A stretch of DNA of 51,573 nt, from contig NW_022205035.1 of the NCBI RefSeq assembly GCF_008831285.2, positions 1 to 51,573 of the forward strand, written 5' to 3'. Both the position numbers and the translations under genes were made by a program. Source of the stretch: Nymphaea colorata. Lineage: Eukaryota; Streptophyta; Magnoliopsida; Nymphaeales; Nymphaeaceae. Shown here in pieces: positions 1-10,729 of this stretch (the stretch's first letter is position 1; the number at the start of each line of letters is the position of its first letter). A model generated the notes under the pieces. That model saw nothing but the letters and a program-made list of their open reading frames with translations, did no database searches and was not told the origin of the DNA.

Positions 1-69
1 CCCAACCCCAACCCCAACCCCAACCCCAACCCCAACCCCAACCCCAACCCCAACCCCAACCCCAACCCC
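1..69. repeat. Left telomere, CCCCAA repeats
   Basis: The window opens with perfect tandem CCCCAA hexamers up to base 69, then unique sequence. This is the C-strand of the Tetrahymena-type telomere. With the matching GGGGTT tract at the other end it shows that the window is a whole linear chromosome. Confidence 0.98.
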
Positions 70-292
70 TGTATTTTGAAGTCAAATATCGAACATTATA
101 ATTGATATCTTGGACTATAGATTGTTGAAGACTTTTTTCCAGCAATTATTTATTTCTACATCTTGAAGGCAATTGCTATTTCTAGCAAATTTATTGCCAA
201 GCTTTAGCAGTGTTTTGCTTAAAAGATACTGTAATAAATCTTCTAATATTGGAGGCTAATAATGATATATAAAGTTCTCTTCTTATAATTTT
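70..292. other. Left subtelomeric spacer
   Basis: AT-rich sequence between the telomere and the first gene. I see no ORF, RNA gene or repeat in it. A TGA at 263-265 lies in frame upstream of the ATG at 293 and fixes the start of the next gene. Any promoter for that gene must be in this stretch. Confidence 0.6.
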
Positions 293-844
293 ATGAAGAG
301 TAATAATACGATTCGGTAAAGTAATATCAGGACGAGGCGCACAGGCAGCAGCGACGATGTTTCGCTGTAGGCCGTCAAGGAGAGGATGGCGGCCTGCCTC
401 AGGAACCGAAACGTGGACCCCGCTCTCTTGGAGGAGCTCCACAGTATGGCCAACCTCGATTTCCTCATCGAAAAATTCTCGCAAATTTCGGCGGCCTCGC
501 AGTCCTCGCTTCTTCCCAGCACTCCCTCGGCCACGCAGAAGCAGATGCTGTTCTACCGCGAAAGGATAGCGAACCTGGAGAAAAGGGTGAGGGACCTGAA
601 AGCTTAAAATTTGGCCCAAATGAAGCAAATCTCCAACAAGGAGAGTGAAGCCAACGATAGGGACGCCGAAGTATTCGAACTGAAGCAGGCGATCGAGTAA
701 AAGGAGAAGAGCTTCATTCGGGCCGCAAGGTCTGGAGAAGCAAAGACACTGCAGCTCTATCATATACACCTGTGGAGAACGAGAGAAAGAATGGATAGAT
801 TTAGGTAAAGGTTGGCATCGCTAAACTTTCACATCAAAACCTGA
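293..844 (+). CDS. Small coiled-coil protein (183 aa), unknown function
   Basis: Read with TAA/TAG as Gln, an open frame runs from the ATG at 293 (first after an in-frame TGA at 263-265) to TGA at 842-844. Residues 1-80 are polar with a Ser/Ala-rich stretch. From about residue 80 to 140 the protein is a charged heptad-like coiled coil (ERIANLEKRVRDLKAQ), followed by a basic tail. I do not recognise the family. Decayed copies of the same sequence lie next to the 3' ends of most tyrosinase genes, so this is the best-preserved member. Some decayed copies are preceded by further related plus-strand sequence (for example 20080-20430) that is missing here, so this gene may be the 3' part of a longer ancestral gene cut by the chromosome end. 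It faces the tyrosinase gene tail to tail. Confidence 0.6.
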
Positions 845-1005
845 AAGAGCGGAGACCGATATAGTATATCTAATAAAGATAAGGGGGAACAAAGGAAGGC
901 AAATTGGCAAGGGGATTAAAGAGAGAAGGGTCTGAAGGCATACATAATATAATAACTGGCTGGATAGATGGAGGAAAGGCGTGGTTTATGATAGCTTTAA
1001 TATCA

Positions 1006-1032
1006 ATCGATGATTCGATATGTGGATGATCA
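1006..1032. promoter_or_regulatory. Conserved 3'-flank motif of the tyrosinase genes
   Basis: Sequence around GATGATTCGATATG ending in the complement of the TGA stop. The same block sits at the 3' end of all ten tyrosinase genes (for example 5363-5387, 16122-16147, 24842-24869, 38442-38465). It is better kept than most of the spacer, so it may direct 3'-end processing. The role is inferred. Confidence 0.45.
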
Positions 1033-3745
1033 TTTGGAGGCATGTTCTTTGCTAGAATTATAGTGCTGGATCTTAAGGTCGTAGTCCCTGTCCACGATCT
1101 CGATGTCCAGGTACTCATTTTTGTCGTTGTCATAATGCTGCTGGACGTTGATAAGGAACGTTATCAGCTTGTACCTGGCCGGAATGTCAAAGGAGAAGCT
1201 CCACTTGGTCTGATTGGCAACAAATCCCTCAACACGACGGTAGTAGTATTGAGAATGCTACTAGCCCTGCCGAACTCCGAATACTCGTGGGAATTAGAAA
1301 CTATATAGTGAAAAATGTACATCGTACCATCCAGAGCCTGCTTTTTTTTCGTGACAATATTTTCCAACTTATTGGTCTGAAGTGAGTAGCTGTGAAGAGC
1401 AAGAGCAATGCTGCGGCTTTAGGCTTCCTTTCCGTTGAACTTCACAATGAAGTCGACACTGATGGCTCCCTATATGATCTGTAGGCGATTGAAGACCGGC
1501 TAAGGGGTTGACAAGGTGAATAAGTCGTTCAGCCTTAGTCTTTAGATAGGTTCAACCTTTTTATCTTTCAGTTTGAAGAAGGTCTTCTGGGTGAGTCCCC
1601 TTTAAACTTCACAGAAAAGTCCCTCATTCAGTTCTGCCAGCTTTTATGAGCCAAGGATATATACCTCCTTCTCATGCCTGCAATTTGGGCATAGTCTTGA
1701 GAACAGGCCTTTCGTAAGAAGAGGAACTACTGATATCACGAGTCCGTTCTTCAAGGCTTCTTCATACTACCTTGACAGTTTGAGATATTTCTATCCTTTC
1801 TCAGTTAAATTGAGCTGTATTGGAGCGATGGTGCTCTAAATAGATGAAGAGTAGGTGGCATACACTCCCAGATGCAATCTGATTTCTTTCATAAGATCCT
1901 CACTTAAACCAGCCTGGTTGTTTTGTTTGGTGCTAAATGGCAGTGGGACCCATGACCTCTTAAAGCTTGTCATATTATGGTTCCATTTTTGGTCCAAGTC
2001 AGTAGAGATAGCCTAGATATATGAGGGGACAACCACTATATCATCTTTCATCAATCTTGTAACCGGATTGCCCTGCGTATCATAGTCATAGATTTAGTAG
2101 TTGCTGTCGAAGTTGTATTTGCTGAAGTTTTTGAAATAAGAGAATCTTTGAGCATGGTTTGGCAAGAATTCCTTGTTGTAGAAGTCAGTGAGTTAATCTG
2201 AACGCCTGATTCCGAGCTTGTCGTCATTGATGATATAGTTTCTGGCTTTGAAAGCTGCTTGGTAATCTTATTTGTTGAACTATGGCCAATTCTATGGGCT
2301 GTTGTTTTTTTCTAGCATCTTTGTTGGGTTGGCCCATTAAAAGATATAGTACTCTCCATATCTGATCTTTTCAGCATCAGGATCTGTAACCTGGTCCAGT
2401 ATAGACTGAGGCTTTAATCTGTCTAGGTAGCTTTGGGAGTTTTCATACTCCTCCTTATTCTTGACGGGGTCTGTCCTGATCATCCTAATTTTCACCTAAA
2501 GTTGATAGTCGATCCAGCTGTGGTAGAGGAAGAAGATAGGATTGGTGACAGCAAATGCTGTATCACTAATAAAGAGTTTCAGCATGTCATGCATAGTGTC
2601 ATGTGAATTTTCCATGCTGTTCTCCTGATTTAATTGTTTGCTGACATAGTCATTGAGGAATTTGTTGGATTCTTTGTAAAGGGCATAGGCAAATTGGTAA
2701 TGAGGGAGTGATTTGTTGTAATCTTAGACTTTGGATTGTTCTTAACTCAGGTTTCTGTTCTGTTTATTTGAGCCTTTAACTTCCTTGAGTATATTTGCTA
2801 TCTGTTATTTTGATACCCAGTGCAAATTTTTTCCTTGCTTCCGAAGAGAGTGTTTATCTCATCTTGGTCGAGAGTGCAAACGCCGATGGTGCCTTTTGTT
2901 TCGTTCAGCTTTTTGTGGTTGTTGTATTTATTGATCTTTGTAGCTCTGGAAAAGATTGTAGAAGAATTGTGCCCGTTTAAACCATTGACTCTAAAGAATT
3001 CCTCCGGATTTGACCTGGGAGTCAATTCTCCGTATACAATCTTATGTTCTTCATCACTGTACTTTGCTTACTCTGAGGAGAAGTATCCCATAGTCTAAAA
3101 ACCGGCTGGGAGTGGATTATTACCAAACCATCTGTTGACAAAGTTGAAACTCCAAGTGTAGTGAGAGTTGACTGCGTAGTAAAGTTGATCCATGGTATCA
3201 GGAGTCCTTTCGCTCAGTTCCTCAGGGATGCTGATGCTTTTCGTGTAATCTACTGGATTCCAGTAGTGGGCCTATAGCTGGGGGAGGTCGGCATCCAGAG
3301 GCAAGCCAAGGACTTTTCGGAGTTATGTTATTATCTTAGCATAATCAGCAAACACGGCATCAAATTATGCTGTGTATTTGTTGTAGAGGTCAGCTGGAGC
3401 CCTTTATTTTCCTCCGAGAAGCACTTCTTCTGCAAAGTTCAATGCAATTTAGTAGCATGTTATCAGATGCCGATGAAAGTAGGCGAAATATATGCTTCCA
3501 TGCTAGCAGCATGTCTGGTGTGAGGATATAAACTCGTCATGGATGTTTTTGGGGCTCACTTCTTAGAAAATCCCCTTTTTGCCCTATGTTCTGAGCTTCA
3601 CATTATATCTTCTAAGATTTCCTTATTCCTGAGGGGGGAGAACTGACAGGAACTTGAGGCAGAAGAAAAACCGCTACCTTTATGGTTTGGAGAGGGCACG
3701 AATGTCGCGCCTGATGGGGATTGAAGGCAACTCTACCTTGTACAT
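1030..3745 (-). pseudogene. Tyrosinase-family gene A, one-base frameshift
   Basis: First of ten paralogues. ATG at 3745 begins a frame starting MYKVELPS and then the usual IPIRRDIRALS helix. Copper-A (SHQTCCQH...FHRHL) and copper-B (SHDTMH, then NPIFFLYHSWID) histidines are present, as is the C-terminal domain with CPNC. The 20-nt intron is at 1301-1320 and the TGA at 1030-1032. The frame breaks between the copper sites: a T6 run at 2827-2832 stands where paralogues have T5 plus two other bases, so one base is missing, and translation leaves the family frame before copper-B. Everything downstream is intact in the shifted frame, so the break is recent or a sequencing error. The residue after the first copper-B His is Asp, as in gene B, not the Asn of the other copies. 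Confidence 0.85.
1301..1320 (-). other. 20-nt intron of tyrosinase A
   Basis: On the coding strand it starts GTACATT and ends CTATATAG. Its removal restores the family frame (T-I-F-Q-F-P-R). Same position as the introns of the other nine copies. Confidence 0.88.
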
Positions 3746-3759
3746 CTAACCAAAATATC

Positions 3760-3767
3760 TTAATTAA
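3760..3767. promoter_or_regulatory. TTAATTAA box upstream of tyrosinase A
   Basis: Palindromic octamer 15 bp upstream of the start codon. It occurs at the same distance before H and I and at 10-19 bp before D, E, F, G and J. Candidate core promoter or transcription-start element. Confidence 0.45.
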
Positions 3768-3933
3768 TGATACGGTACTTAAATTTTACTGAAGCTTTCC
3801 ATTGCCATTGAACAAAATAAAGCTGGCTTTTATTCAAAAGATTAAAAATATAGACCCACCCATCCAGAGTATTGATTAGAAGCTAATGATGGTCCTTTTG
3901 AGTGAAATCAGTTATTTTATTTTTACAAAAAAT

Positions 3934-4875
3934 CATTCGACCCATCTACATCTGGAAGATGTCAGCTTAACCTACGCGGAGGAATATAGATAAGATTCTA
4001 GAAAGATTTCCTCCCGATATTTCGTTGTTTTGAGTCTGTAAAATCAATGCTTTTTGTCCAACTGTTGCAGATATCCCATGGAAAGTTGTTGATTTCACAG
4101 CCGATAAAGTTAGCTTCTTTTGCACCGTTAGGCACGAGCAACTGTTTGGTCTTGAAATAGAGTCTAAAGGATGTGTCAATACGTATAGGGTCTTTCAGCT
4201 TAGACCGATATTATTTACTTTAATGATTCTAAGATAGTTGGCTTTTTGTGGACTGTCTTTTGGAAAAGATGCATAAAACTAGCTATATCTTTGATACTCT
4301 TGAGGAGATCTCTTGAAATTTATGAAAATATTTCCTCTGGCAAATATTTGTGCATGTGGTTGGTTCCCAAAATGAACGTCCTAAAGCAGGCTTAATAGTT
4401 GGCTATGGCCGCCCTCTTCTATTTGAGGATTTATAACTATCGCTGTTCGATTTGTCTAATCTTTTCTGGAATCTGTGTCCGATGACCTTTAGATGTTGTT
4501 GAGTCAAAAACTTTCTACACGATTAGCTGCTAACTTTATTCAGATATTCTTGAACCGCATAGTAATAGCTCTCTAGTTGAAGCAGAGTGTGAGCGATCAG
4601 TCATCCTTTATGGTGTTTTATCCATACCTGTTGATTATCAATCTTTGATCCTTTACGCGGTCATAATTTTAGAAGAGAAACACTACGCGAAAAAAGATGA
4701 AAACAAACAAAGAAGTGTCGGATAGCTATAAGAAATGTATGGTACTATTTTTAATGCTTCCATTTTGCTTATCTTTTATAAAGCAATCGCACCTCAAGTC
4801 AAAAGTTTTCGATTGTAGCACTATTAACTGCTCAATTTATTAGAAGCTACTTGCAAATACTCTCAAGGATTTATC
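3934..4875 (-). pseudogene. Decayed 3' part of the TPR-LRR gene (A-B spacer)
   Basis: Nucleotide-level match, with many substitutions and indels, to the last part of the intact gene (its TGA at 45632 up to about 47015). The block begins at the stop region (CATTCGACCCATCT compared with CATTCAGCCCATCT) and ends after CTTGCAAATACTCTCAAGGA, where the coiled-coil relic begins. No long open frame remains. Carried here by the array duplication. Confidence 0.75.
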
Positions 4876-4879
4876 AGCA

Positions 4880-5206
4880 TCACTCGTCCTAAGCCTCCCT
4901 CTGCCATGCGAAGTCTCCTTCCGCAAAATTGTAACGAACTTGAAGAAAAGAAAGGGATCTAAAATCTTAAACTAGGGTCAAATGAAGCAAATCTCCAACA
5001 AGGAGAGCGAAGTCAACGATAGGGACGCCGAAGTATTCGAACTGAAGCAGGCAATCGAGTAAAAGGAGAAGAGCATCATTCGGGTCGCAAGGTCTGGAGA
5101 AGGAAAAACGCTGCAGCCCTATCATGTAAACCTGTGGAGAACGAGAGAAAGGAAGAGTAGGCTAAGGTAAAGGTTGGCATCGCTAAACTTTCACATCAAA
5201 ACCTGA
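4880..5206 (+). pseudogene. Coiled-coil gene relic (A-B spacer)
   Basis: From about 4975 this is almost identical to 615-844, including the ending LASLNFHIKT and TGA at 5204-5206. The 5' part is scrambled and joins the LRR relic directly, so no proper start remains. The near identity continues into the tyrosinase 3' flank (5207-5460 against 845-1100), which marks a recent duplication or conversion. Confidence 0.75.
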
Positions 5207-5384
5207 AAGAGCGGAGACCGATATAGTATATCTAATAAAGATAAGGGGGAATAAAGGAAGGCAGAAGGCAAGGGTGATAAAAGAGAAGGGTCTTGAGGCA
5301 TACATTATATAATAACTGATTGGATGGAGGAAAAGGCGTGGTTTTATGAGAGCTTTATTATGAGATGATTCGATATGTGAATGA

Positions 5385-8037
5385 TCATTTGGAGGCGTGT
5401 TCTTTGCTAGAATTATAGTGCTAGATCTTAAGGTCGTAATCCCTGTCCACGATCTCGATGTCCAGGTACTCATTGTTGTCGTTGTCGTAATGCTGCTGGA
5501 CGTTGATGAGGAACGTTATCAGCTTGTACCTGGCCGGAATGTCGAAGGAGAAGCTCCACTTGGTCTGATTGGCAATAACTCCCTCAACGCGACGGTAGTA
5601 GTATTCAGAATGCTTATAGCCCTCCCGAACTCCCAATACTCGTGGGAATTAGAAACTACAGATAGTGGAAAACGTACGTTGCGCCATCCAGAGCCTGCTT
5701 TTTTTTCGTGACAATGTTCTCTAACTTATTAGTCTGAAGTGAGTAGCTGTGAAGAGCAAGAGAAATGCTGCGGCCTTAGGCCTCCTTTCCGTTGAACTTC
5801 ACAATGAAGTCGATACTCATGGCTCCCTATATAATCTGTAGGCGGTTGAAGACTGGTTGAGGACTTGATAAGGTGAATATCTCATTTAGCTTTAGTGTTT
5901 AGATCGTCTGAACTTATTTGTCTTTTAGTTTGAAAAAGGTCTTCTGGGTGAGTCCCCTTTAAACTTCGCAGAATAGCCTCTCATCCAATTCTGCCAACTT
6001 TTACGAGCCAAGAATATACAATTCTTTCTCATCTTCGCAATTCGGGCATACCTTTGAGCCCTAGCCTTTCGTAAACAGAGAAGCTTCTGATATTACGAGT
6101 CCTTTCTTCAAGATTTCCCTGTAGCACTATTTAGATAGTTTGAGATATTTCTATCCTTTTTCAGTCAAATTGAGCTGTATTGGAACGATCGTGCTCTAAA
6201 TAGATGAAGAGTAGGTGGCATATGCTCCAAAGTGCATCCTGATTTCTTTCATGAGATTTTCATTCAAACCAACTTGAGTGCTTTCTTTGCTGATAGATGG
6301 TACTGGGGCCGATGACCTCTTAAAGCTTGTCATATTATGGTTCTATATGCTATCTTAGTCAGTAAAGATAGCATTGATATATGAGGGAACGACCACTGTA
6401 TTGTCTTCCATCAGTAAAGAGATCCGATCTCCATCCTTATTACGATCGCTGATTTCGTAGTTGTAATCAAACATGAACTTGTTGAAGTTTTAGAAATAAG
6501 AGTATCTTTGAGCATTTTTTGGTAAGTATTCCTTTTTGTATAACTCAGCGAGTTAATCTGAGCGCCTAATGCCCTTCTTGTCTTCATTAATGATGAAGTT
6601 TCTGGCCTTGAAAGCTACTTGGTAGTCGTTTTCAGTGAGTTTGGTATTCGGATCCCATCTTGCACCTGGTATCACCCACTCAAAGATATAGTAATCTCCT
6701 TATTTGATTGGACTAGGGCCTGAAACCTGGTTTAGTGAAGATCTTCCAGTCTTAGTCCTATCTAGGTATTTCAGAGACTCTTCATACTCCTACTTATTCT
6801 TGACGGGGTCTGTCCTGATCATCCTAATTTTCACCTACAGCTAATAGTCAATCCAGCTGTGATAGAGGAAGAAGAGGGGATGGGTAATTGATAGTTGTCC
6901 ATCACTCATAAATCTTTTCAGCAAGACATGCATAGTGTCATGTGAATTCTCCATGCTGTTCTCCCGATTTAATTTTGTGCAGACATAATCATTGAGAAAT
7001 TTGTTGGATTGTTTGTAAAGAGCATAGGCGAATTGATAGTGGGGAAGTAATTTGTTGTAATTTGAGGCCTTGATTTTGTCTTGATCTGACATCTTTGCTC
7101 TCTATTATTTGGATATCCACTGCAATTTTTTGGTCTTGCTTCCGAAAAGAGTGTTGATCTCATCTTGATCTAGAGTGCAGACGCTGATTGAGCTTTTTGT
7201 TTGTTGTAGCTTTTAGTAGTTCTTGTAGAGATTGATTAAGGTTGATCTGTAACTAATTCCTCTGTGAGCATTAAAGAATTACTGAGGATCCTATCTAGGA
7301 TTTAATTTTCCTTATATGATCTTGTTCTATTCAACAGTATAATTGGCTTTAGTCTAGGAAAAGTAACGATCAATATTAAAGCCGGGGTAGACAGTAGTAG
7401 TACCAAGCCATCGGGTGGCGAAGTTGAAATCCCATGCGTAATGAGAGTTGACTGCGAAGCAGAGTTTATCCATGGCATCAATGTTGTCAAGAGGCTTATT
7501 CTTCAGTTCTTCAGGGATGCTAATGTCTGTTGTGTAATCTGTCGGGTTCCAGTAATGGGCTGAAAGCTGGGGGAGATTGGCTTTGGGATGCAAGCCTAGC
7601 TCACATCGCAGCAATTCTATGTTCTTTTCGTAGCTTTGAAACACAGCATCAAATTACTTTCTGTATTCCTTGTAGAGCTCTTTGGGAACTCTTTATCTTC
7701 CTCCGAGTAGCACTTCTTCTGCATAGTTCAGTGCAATTTAAAAGTAAATCATCAGATGTCGATGGTAGTATGCGAAATATATGGTGCCATGTTAACAGCA
7801 CGTCTGGTGTGATGCTATCAGCTAATCGTGGATGTTCTTTGGATTGATCACTCTAGTCCCATCTAATACCCCAAATCGTCTCAGATTCTCTTTCTCCTGT
7901 GGGGGAAGAACTGATAAAAATTTAAGGCAGTAGAAAAACCGCTACCTTTATCGCCTGGAGATATATCGAATGTCGCGCCTGATGCGGGTTGGTGGAGGTG
8001 GTGGGGGTGGGGGTTGGAAATGTGTTGGCTACTCCAT
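5385..8037 (-). CDS. Tyrosinase-family copper protein B (876 aa)
   Basis: ATG at 8037, TGA at 5385-5387. Removing the 22-nt intron (5656-5677) gives 877 codons including the stop. The N-terminus is unusual: after MEQPTHFQ come eight prolines, then TRIRRDIR, the first helix of the family. Copper-A and copper-B motifs are complete. The residue after the first copper-B His is Asp (SHDTMH), and the NP of NPLFFLYH is HP here. The long inter-copper region and C-terminal domain ending in ...HASK match the other copies. No signal peptide is visible. The 3' third is very close to that of gene A. Confidence 0.92.
5656..5677 (-). other. 22-nt intron of tyrosinase B
   Basis: Coding strand starts GTACGTT and ends CTATCTGTAG. 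Required to keep the family frame across the T-T-F-Q-F-P-R junction. Confidence 0.88.
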
Positions 8038-8082
8038 CAATTTAATATTTAATATAGTAGTTGGCCTTTTATTTGGTTATAA

Positions 8083-8330
8083 GCCACCACTGGGTGATAA
8101 AAAGCAAACTGTCTTCGGCGTTAATAAAAATAAGAAATATCCTCCACGAGCATTGATTAGAGGCTGAGGATGATCTTTTCAGCTCAAATGGCTTTTTTTA
8201 TTATAAGTCACCACTGGGTGATAAAAAGCAAACTATCTTCAACGTAATTAAAAATATGAGCCAATTCATTCTGAGTATTCATCAGGGGCTGACAGTCATC
8301 TTTTTGCCTCAAATGAGTTATCTTTTTTTA
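8083..8330. repeat. About 125-bp spacer element, two copies
   Basis: Two tandem copies of a block containing CACTGGGTGATAAAAAGCAAAC and, about 60 bp on, an ATTGATTAGAGGCTGA-like string followed by a T-rich run. Single diverged copies sit at the same place in the other spacers, between the tyrosinase start and the LRR relic. Confidence 0.75.
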
Positions 8331-9390
8331 TACAAAATCATTCACTTTCTTTATCTTGGAAGATGCCAGTTTGATCTACACGGAAGGATTCAGATAAGTT
8401 TTTCTAAAGAGGTCCTCCTTAATCCCCATGATGATGTATCTCTAAAATGGATTCTTTTACGTGAGCTGGTGCAGTTCTTCCAAAGAATATTTTTCTATTC
8501 CGCTCTGATTCCAAGATAGTTGGCTTTTCTTGGCTGATCTTTGCAAGGCGTACTAAAATCAGGTGTATCTTTGATACTCTGGCGGCGATATTTTGAACAT
8601 AGGAAGATATTTCCTTTGACTAATATCTGCGAACTCATTCTTTTTGACTGAAAACTTTCTATTCGGCCAGTTGGACTGTCTTATTGAGGTAGCTTTGAAC
8701 TGGGGAGTACTCGCTCTCTAGCTATAGTAGAGTGCGAACCAATGAAGCCTCTTTTATGGGGCATTATCGGTCCTGTTGATTATCTATCTGTCACATCCTC
8801 CCTCGCACGGCCATTTATTTCGGAGGAGGAGTGGTAGGCAAAAGCAGTAGCCGCTGTCTTCTCTTCTTGATCTTCGTGGCTTTGTTTATAACCAGCCAGG
8901 AGGTCTTCCAAAAGTGGTAATTGAAGGCGACATCGCATGCGGCATATCCAAAGCGCATTCTCTTCAGCAGCAACTATCAGGTACAGCTAGTACGATCACT
9001 GACAAGCCGATCCTGCCTCCAATCGCTATCTCGTGGTTGTTGTTATTATCTGTCTGAGTATTTAATCACAGTCTTGCTCCATTTAATTTCTAATAGCATC
9101 ACTAAAGCTATCATTCGGCATCTTTAACACCAACCCAACGAGAGTATTCGGTAGTTATGGAAAATAATTCTAGTCCTATCTTTGACGTGTCCAGATTGCT
9201 TACGTTTTTCGGAGGCATGAACAGCTAGAACCGCACGCAAAATTGGCTTGTAGCAACCACTCTTATCTTATCCAGCTCTTCAAATCAACTTGAAAAACAC
9301 TCATAAATATTTTTAGTTTAGGATTAACTCTAAAAGTTACTGTTTGTCTTTAAGTCCATAAGTCTATATTACGGCTTACAAGTAGCCTAG
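8331..9390 (-). pseudogene. Decayed 3' part of the TPR-LRR gene (B-C spacer)
   Basis: Aligns from the stop region (AAAATCATTCA) through the GCGGCCATTTATTTCGGAGGAG block to AGTTTAGGATTAACTCT, matching about 45630-47060 of the intact gene. Frames are broken. Very close in sequence to the relics upstream of C and D, so these three spacers share a recent origin. Confidence 0.75.
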
Positions 9391-9399
9391 TTGATTTGA

Positions 9400-9695
9400 G
9401 CCTACTGAGAGGCTGTGCCAGTACAAGAGCCTCAAGCATGAAGAAAAATAATTATGGAAACATTGAAGGCATCGTCATCAATATCTAAATTTTCACTCCA
9501 ATCAGCACCTTGCAGAAAGTTCAAGATCCTTCAGCTAGGATCAAATATTTAGTCATCTATTTTGGTATTGAGGGTGTTTTTGTTATGATTACTGGCCTCA
9601 TCTCAAAGCCAGCACAACTCCTAAGAATAAGAATGTATAAATATGTCAGCTTATACGATTTCGATGTTGGAATCTAAGCAAAAAATCTTATTATG
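9400..9695. other. Unassigned spacer, remnant-like
   Basis: Low-complexity, frame-broken sequence with weak resemblance to 15200-15420 and 33300-33540 (for example the GATTTCGATGTTGGAAT string). Probably the worn 5' part of the ancestral plus-strand gene. No function visible. Confidence 0.35.
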
Positions 9696-9875
9696 TCTAT
9701 GTCGAAGAATAGAGAAAAGGTGAAGAACTAGAATTTAAAGTTAGGATTAAATGTAACATAAAGAAAGCTAAATTAATCTTAAAAAAGGCGAGGTTTTCGG
9801 GCCAAGACAAGCAATTAAGTAAACATAAAAAGACCATCATTTGACTTACAAAGTCTTAACCAGAATGGCCTAAAT
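9696..9875 (+). pseudogene. Worn coiled-coil relic, first of two in the B-C spacer
   Basis: Diverged match to 555-740 (GAATAGAGAAAAGGTGAAGAACT, then AAGCAATTAAGTAAACATAAAAAGA). It lies just before a tyrosinase stub, the usual order, so it belongs to a lost array unit. Confidence 0.5.
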
Positions 9876-10044
9876 CATCATCAAGCTAGCATAATTTTCG
9901 TATTCATTTTCAATATTTCCATACTATCCTCATTCTTTCTTTATAAAAAAGCTTGAAGAACAGATTGAATATTAAAGAGAGTGGTCTAAATGTAAAAGAT
10001 TATCAAATTGATGCAGGAAAAGGCATGAGTTTATTATAACTTTA

Positions 10045-10260
10045 TTATCAATCAGTTATTCGATACTTGAATGATCATTTCGTAGTTTCTTCTTTTTTAG
10101 TAACTTTTGCTCTTTCCACAAATAGTAGTGCTTGATTGTAAGTTTATAATCCCTGTTGACCATTTAGGGATCCAGATACTTTTTCAATATTCGCTGGCAA
10201 AAATGTCGAAGGAAAATTTAGCTTATTCGTTTCTGTTCACAGTAGCCCTCCGTCCTCCCT
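10045..10260 (-). pseudogene. Stub of an eleventh tyrosinase gene
   Basis: Contains the 3'-flank motif (ATCAATCAGTTATTCGATACTTGAATGATCATT) followed by recognisable pieces of the family C-terminus: TAATCCCTGTTGACC, GGATCCAGATACT, AAATGTCGAAGGAAAATTT. Only about the last 60 codons remain, with internal deletions. It ends abruptly in a second coiled-coil relic. Confidence 0.65.
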
Positions 10261-10274
10261 CTACTACTTGATAA

Positions 10275-10560
10275 GCGAATAGTGTTCTGCTGCGAAGGCA
10301 TAGCAAACCTGGAGAAAAAGGTGAGGGATATAAAGCTATTATTAGCGCCAAATCAAGCAAATATCGAAAAAGAAAGCGCAACCAATCATAAGGATAACGA
10401 GGATGCTGAGATTGGATTCAGTTATCAAGTAACATTAGAAAAGGGCATTCGGCTTACAAATTCTTGAAAGAAGCCACTGCAATTCTATCAGAAGCATTTG
10501 TGAAGAACGAGAGAAAGAAGAAGCCAACAGTCCTCAATGTCAGTACCAAGACATGAAAAA
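10275..10560 (+). pseudogene. Coiled-coil relic, second of two in the B-C spacer
   Basis: Matches 545-790 of the intact gene (GAAGGCATAGCAAACCTGGAGAAAAAGGTGAGGGA). Part of the frame is still open over about 60 codons, but the start and end are lost. It lies just 3' of tyrosinase C. Confidence 0.65.
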
Positions 10561-10729
10561 GTGGATAGATAGGCCGAAAGTATATTTTAAAAAGATAAAA
10601 TCGGAGCAGCCAAAGGTGATGGGTGATTAAAAAAGAATTGATGAAAGAATAATAAGCTGGTACAATTTATATGGAACAAAAAGAATGGTTCTATGAGAGC
10701 TTTATTATGAGATGGTTCGATGTGAATGA

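Noticed and set aside
5397-5711. Plus-strand frame of about 100 codons, repeated in the same place in most units
   Set aside because: It is antisense to the conserved C-terminal exon of the tyrosinase genes and is kept only because the sense protein is kept. No start context or independent conservation.
8000-8020. G-rich plus-strand run as a possible internal telomere or quadruplex
   Set aside because: It is the reverse complement of the proline codons in the N-terminus of tyrosinase B, with no GGGGTT repeat.
8083-8330. CRISPR-like array or transposon
   Set aside because: The repeats are about 125 bp, adjacent and diverged, without spacers, inverted ends or a transposase.
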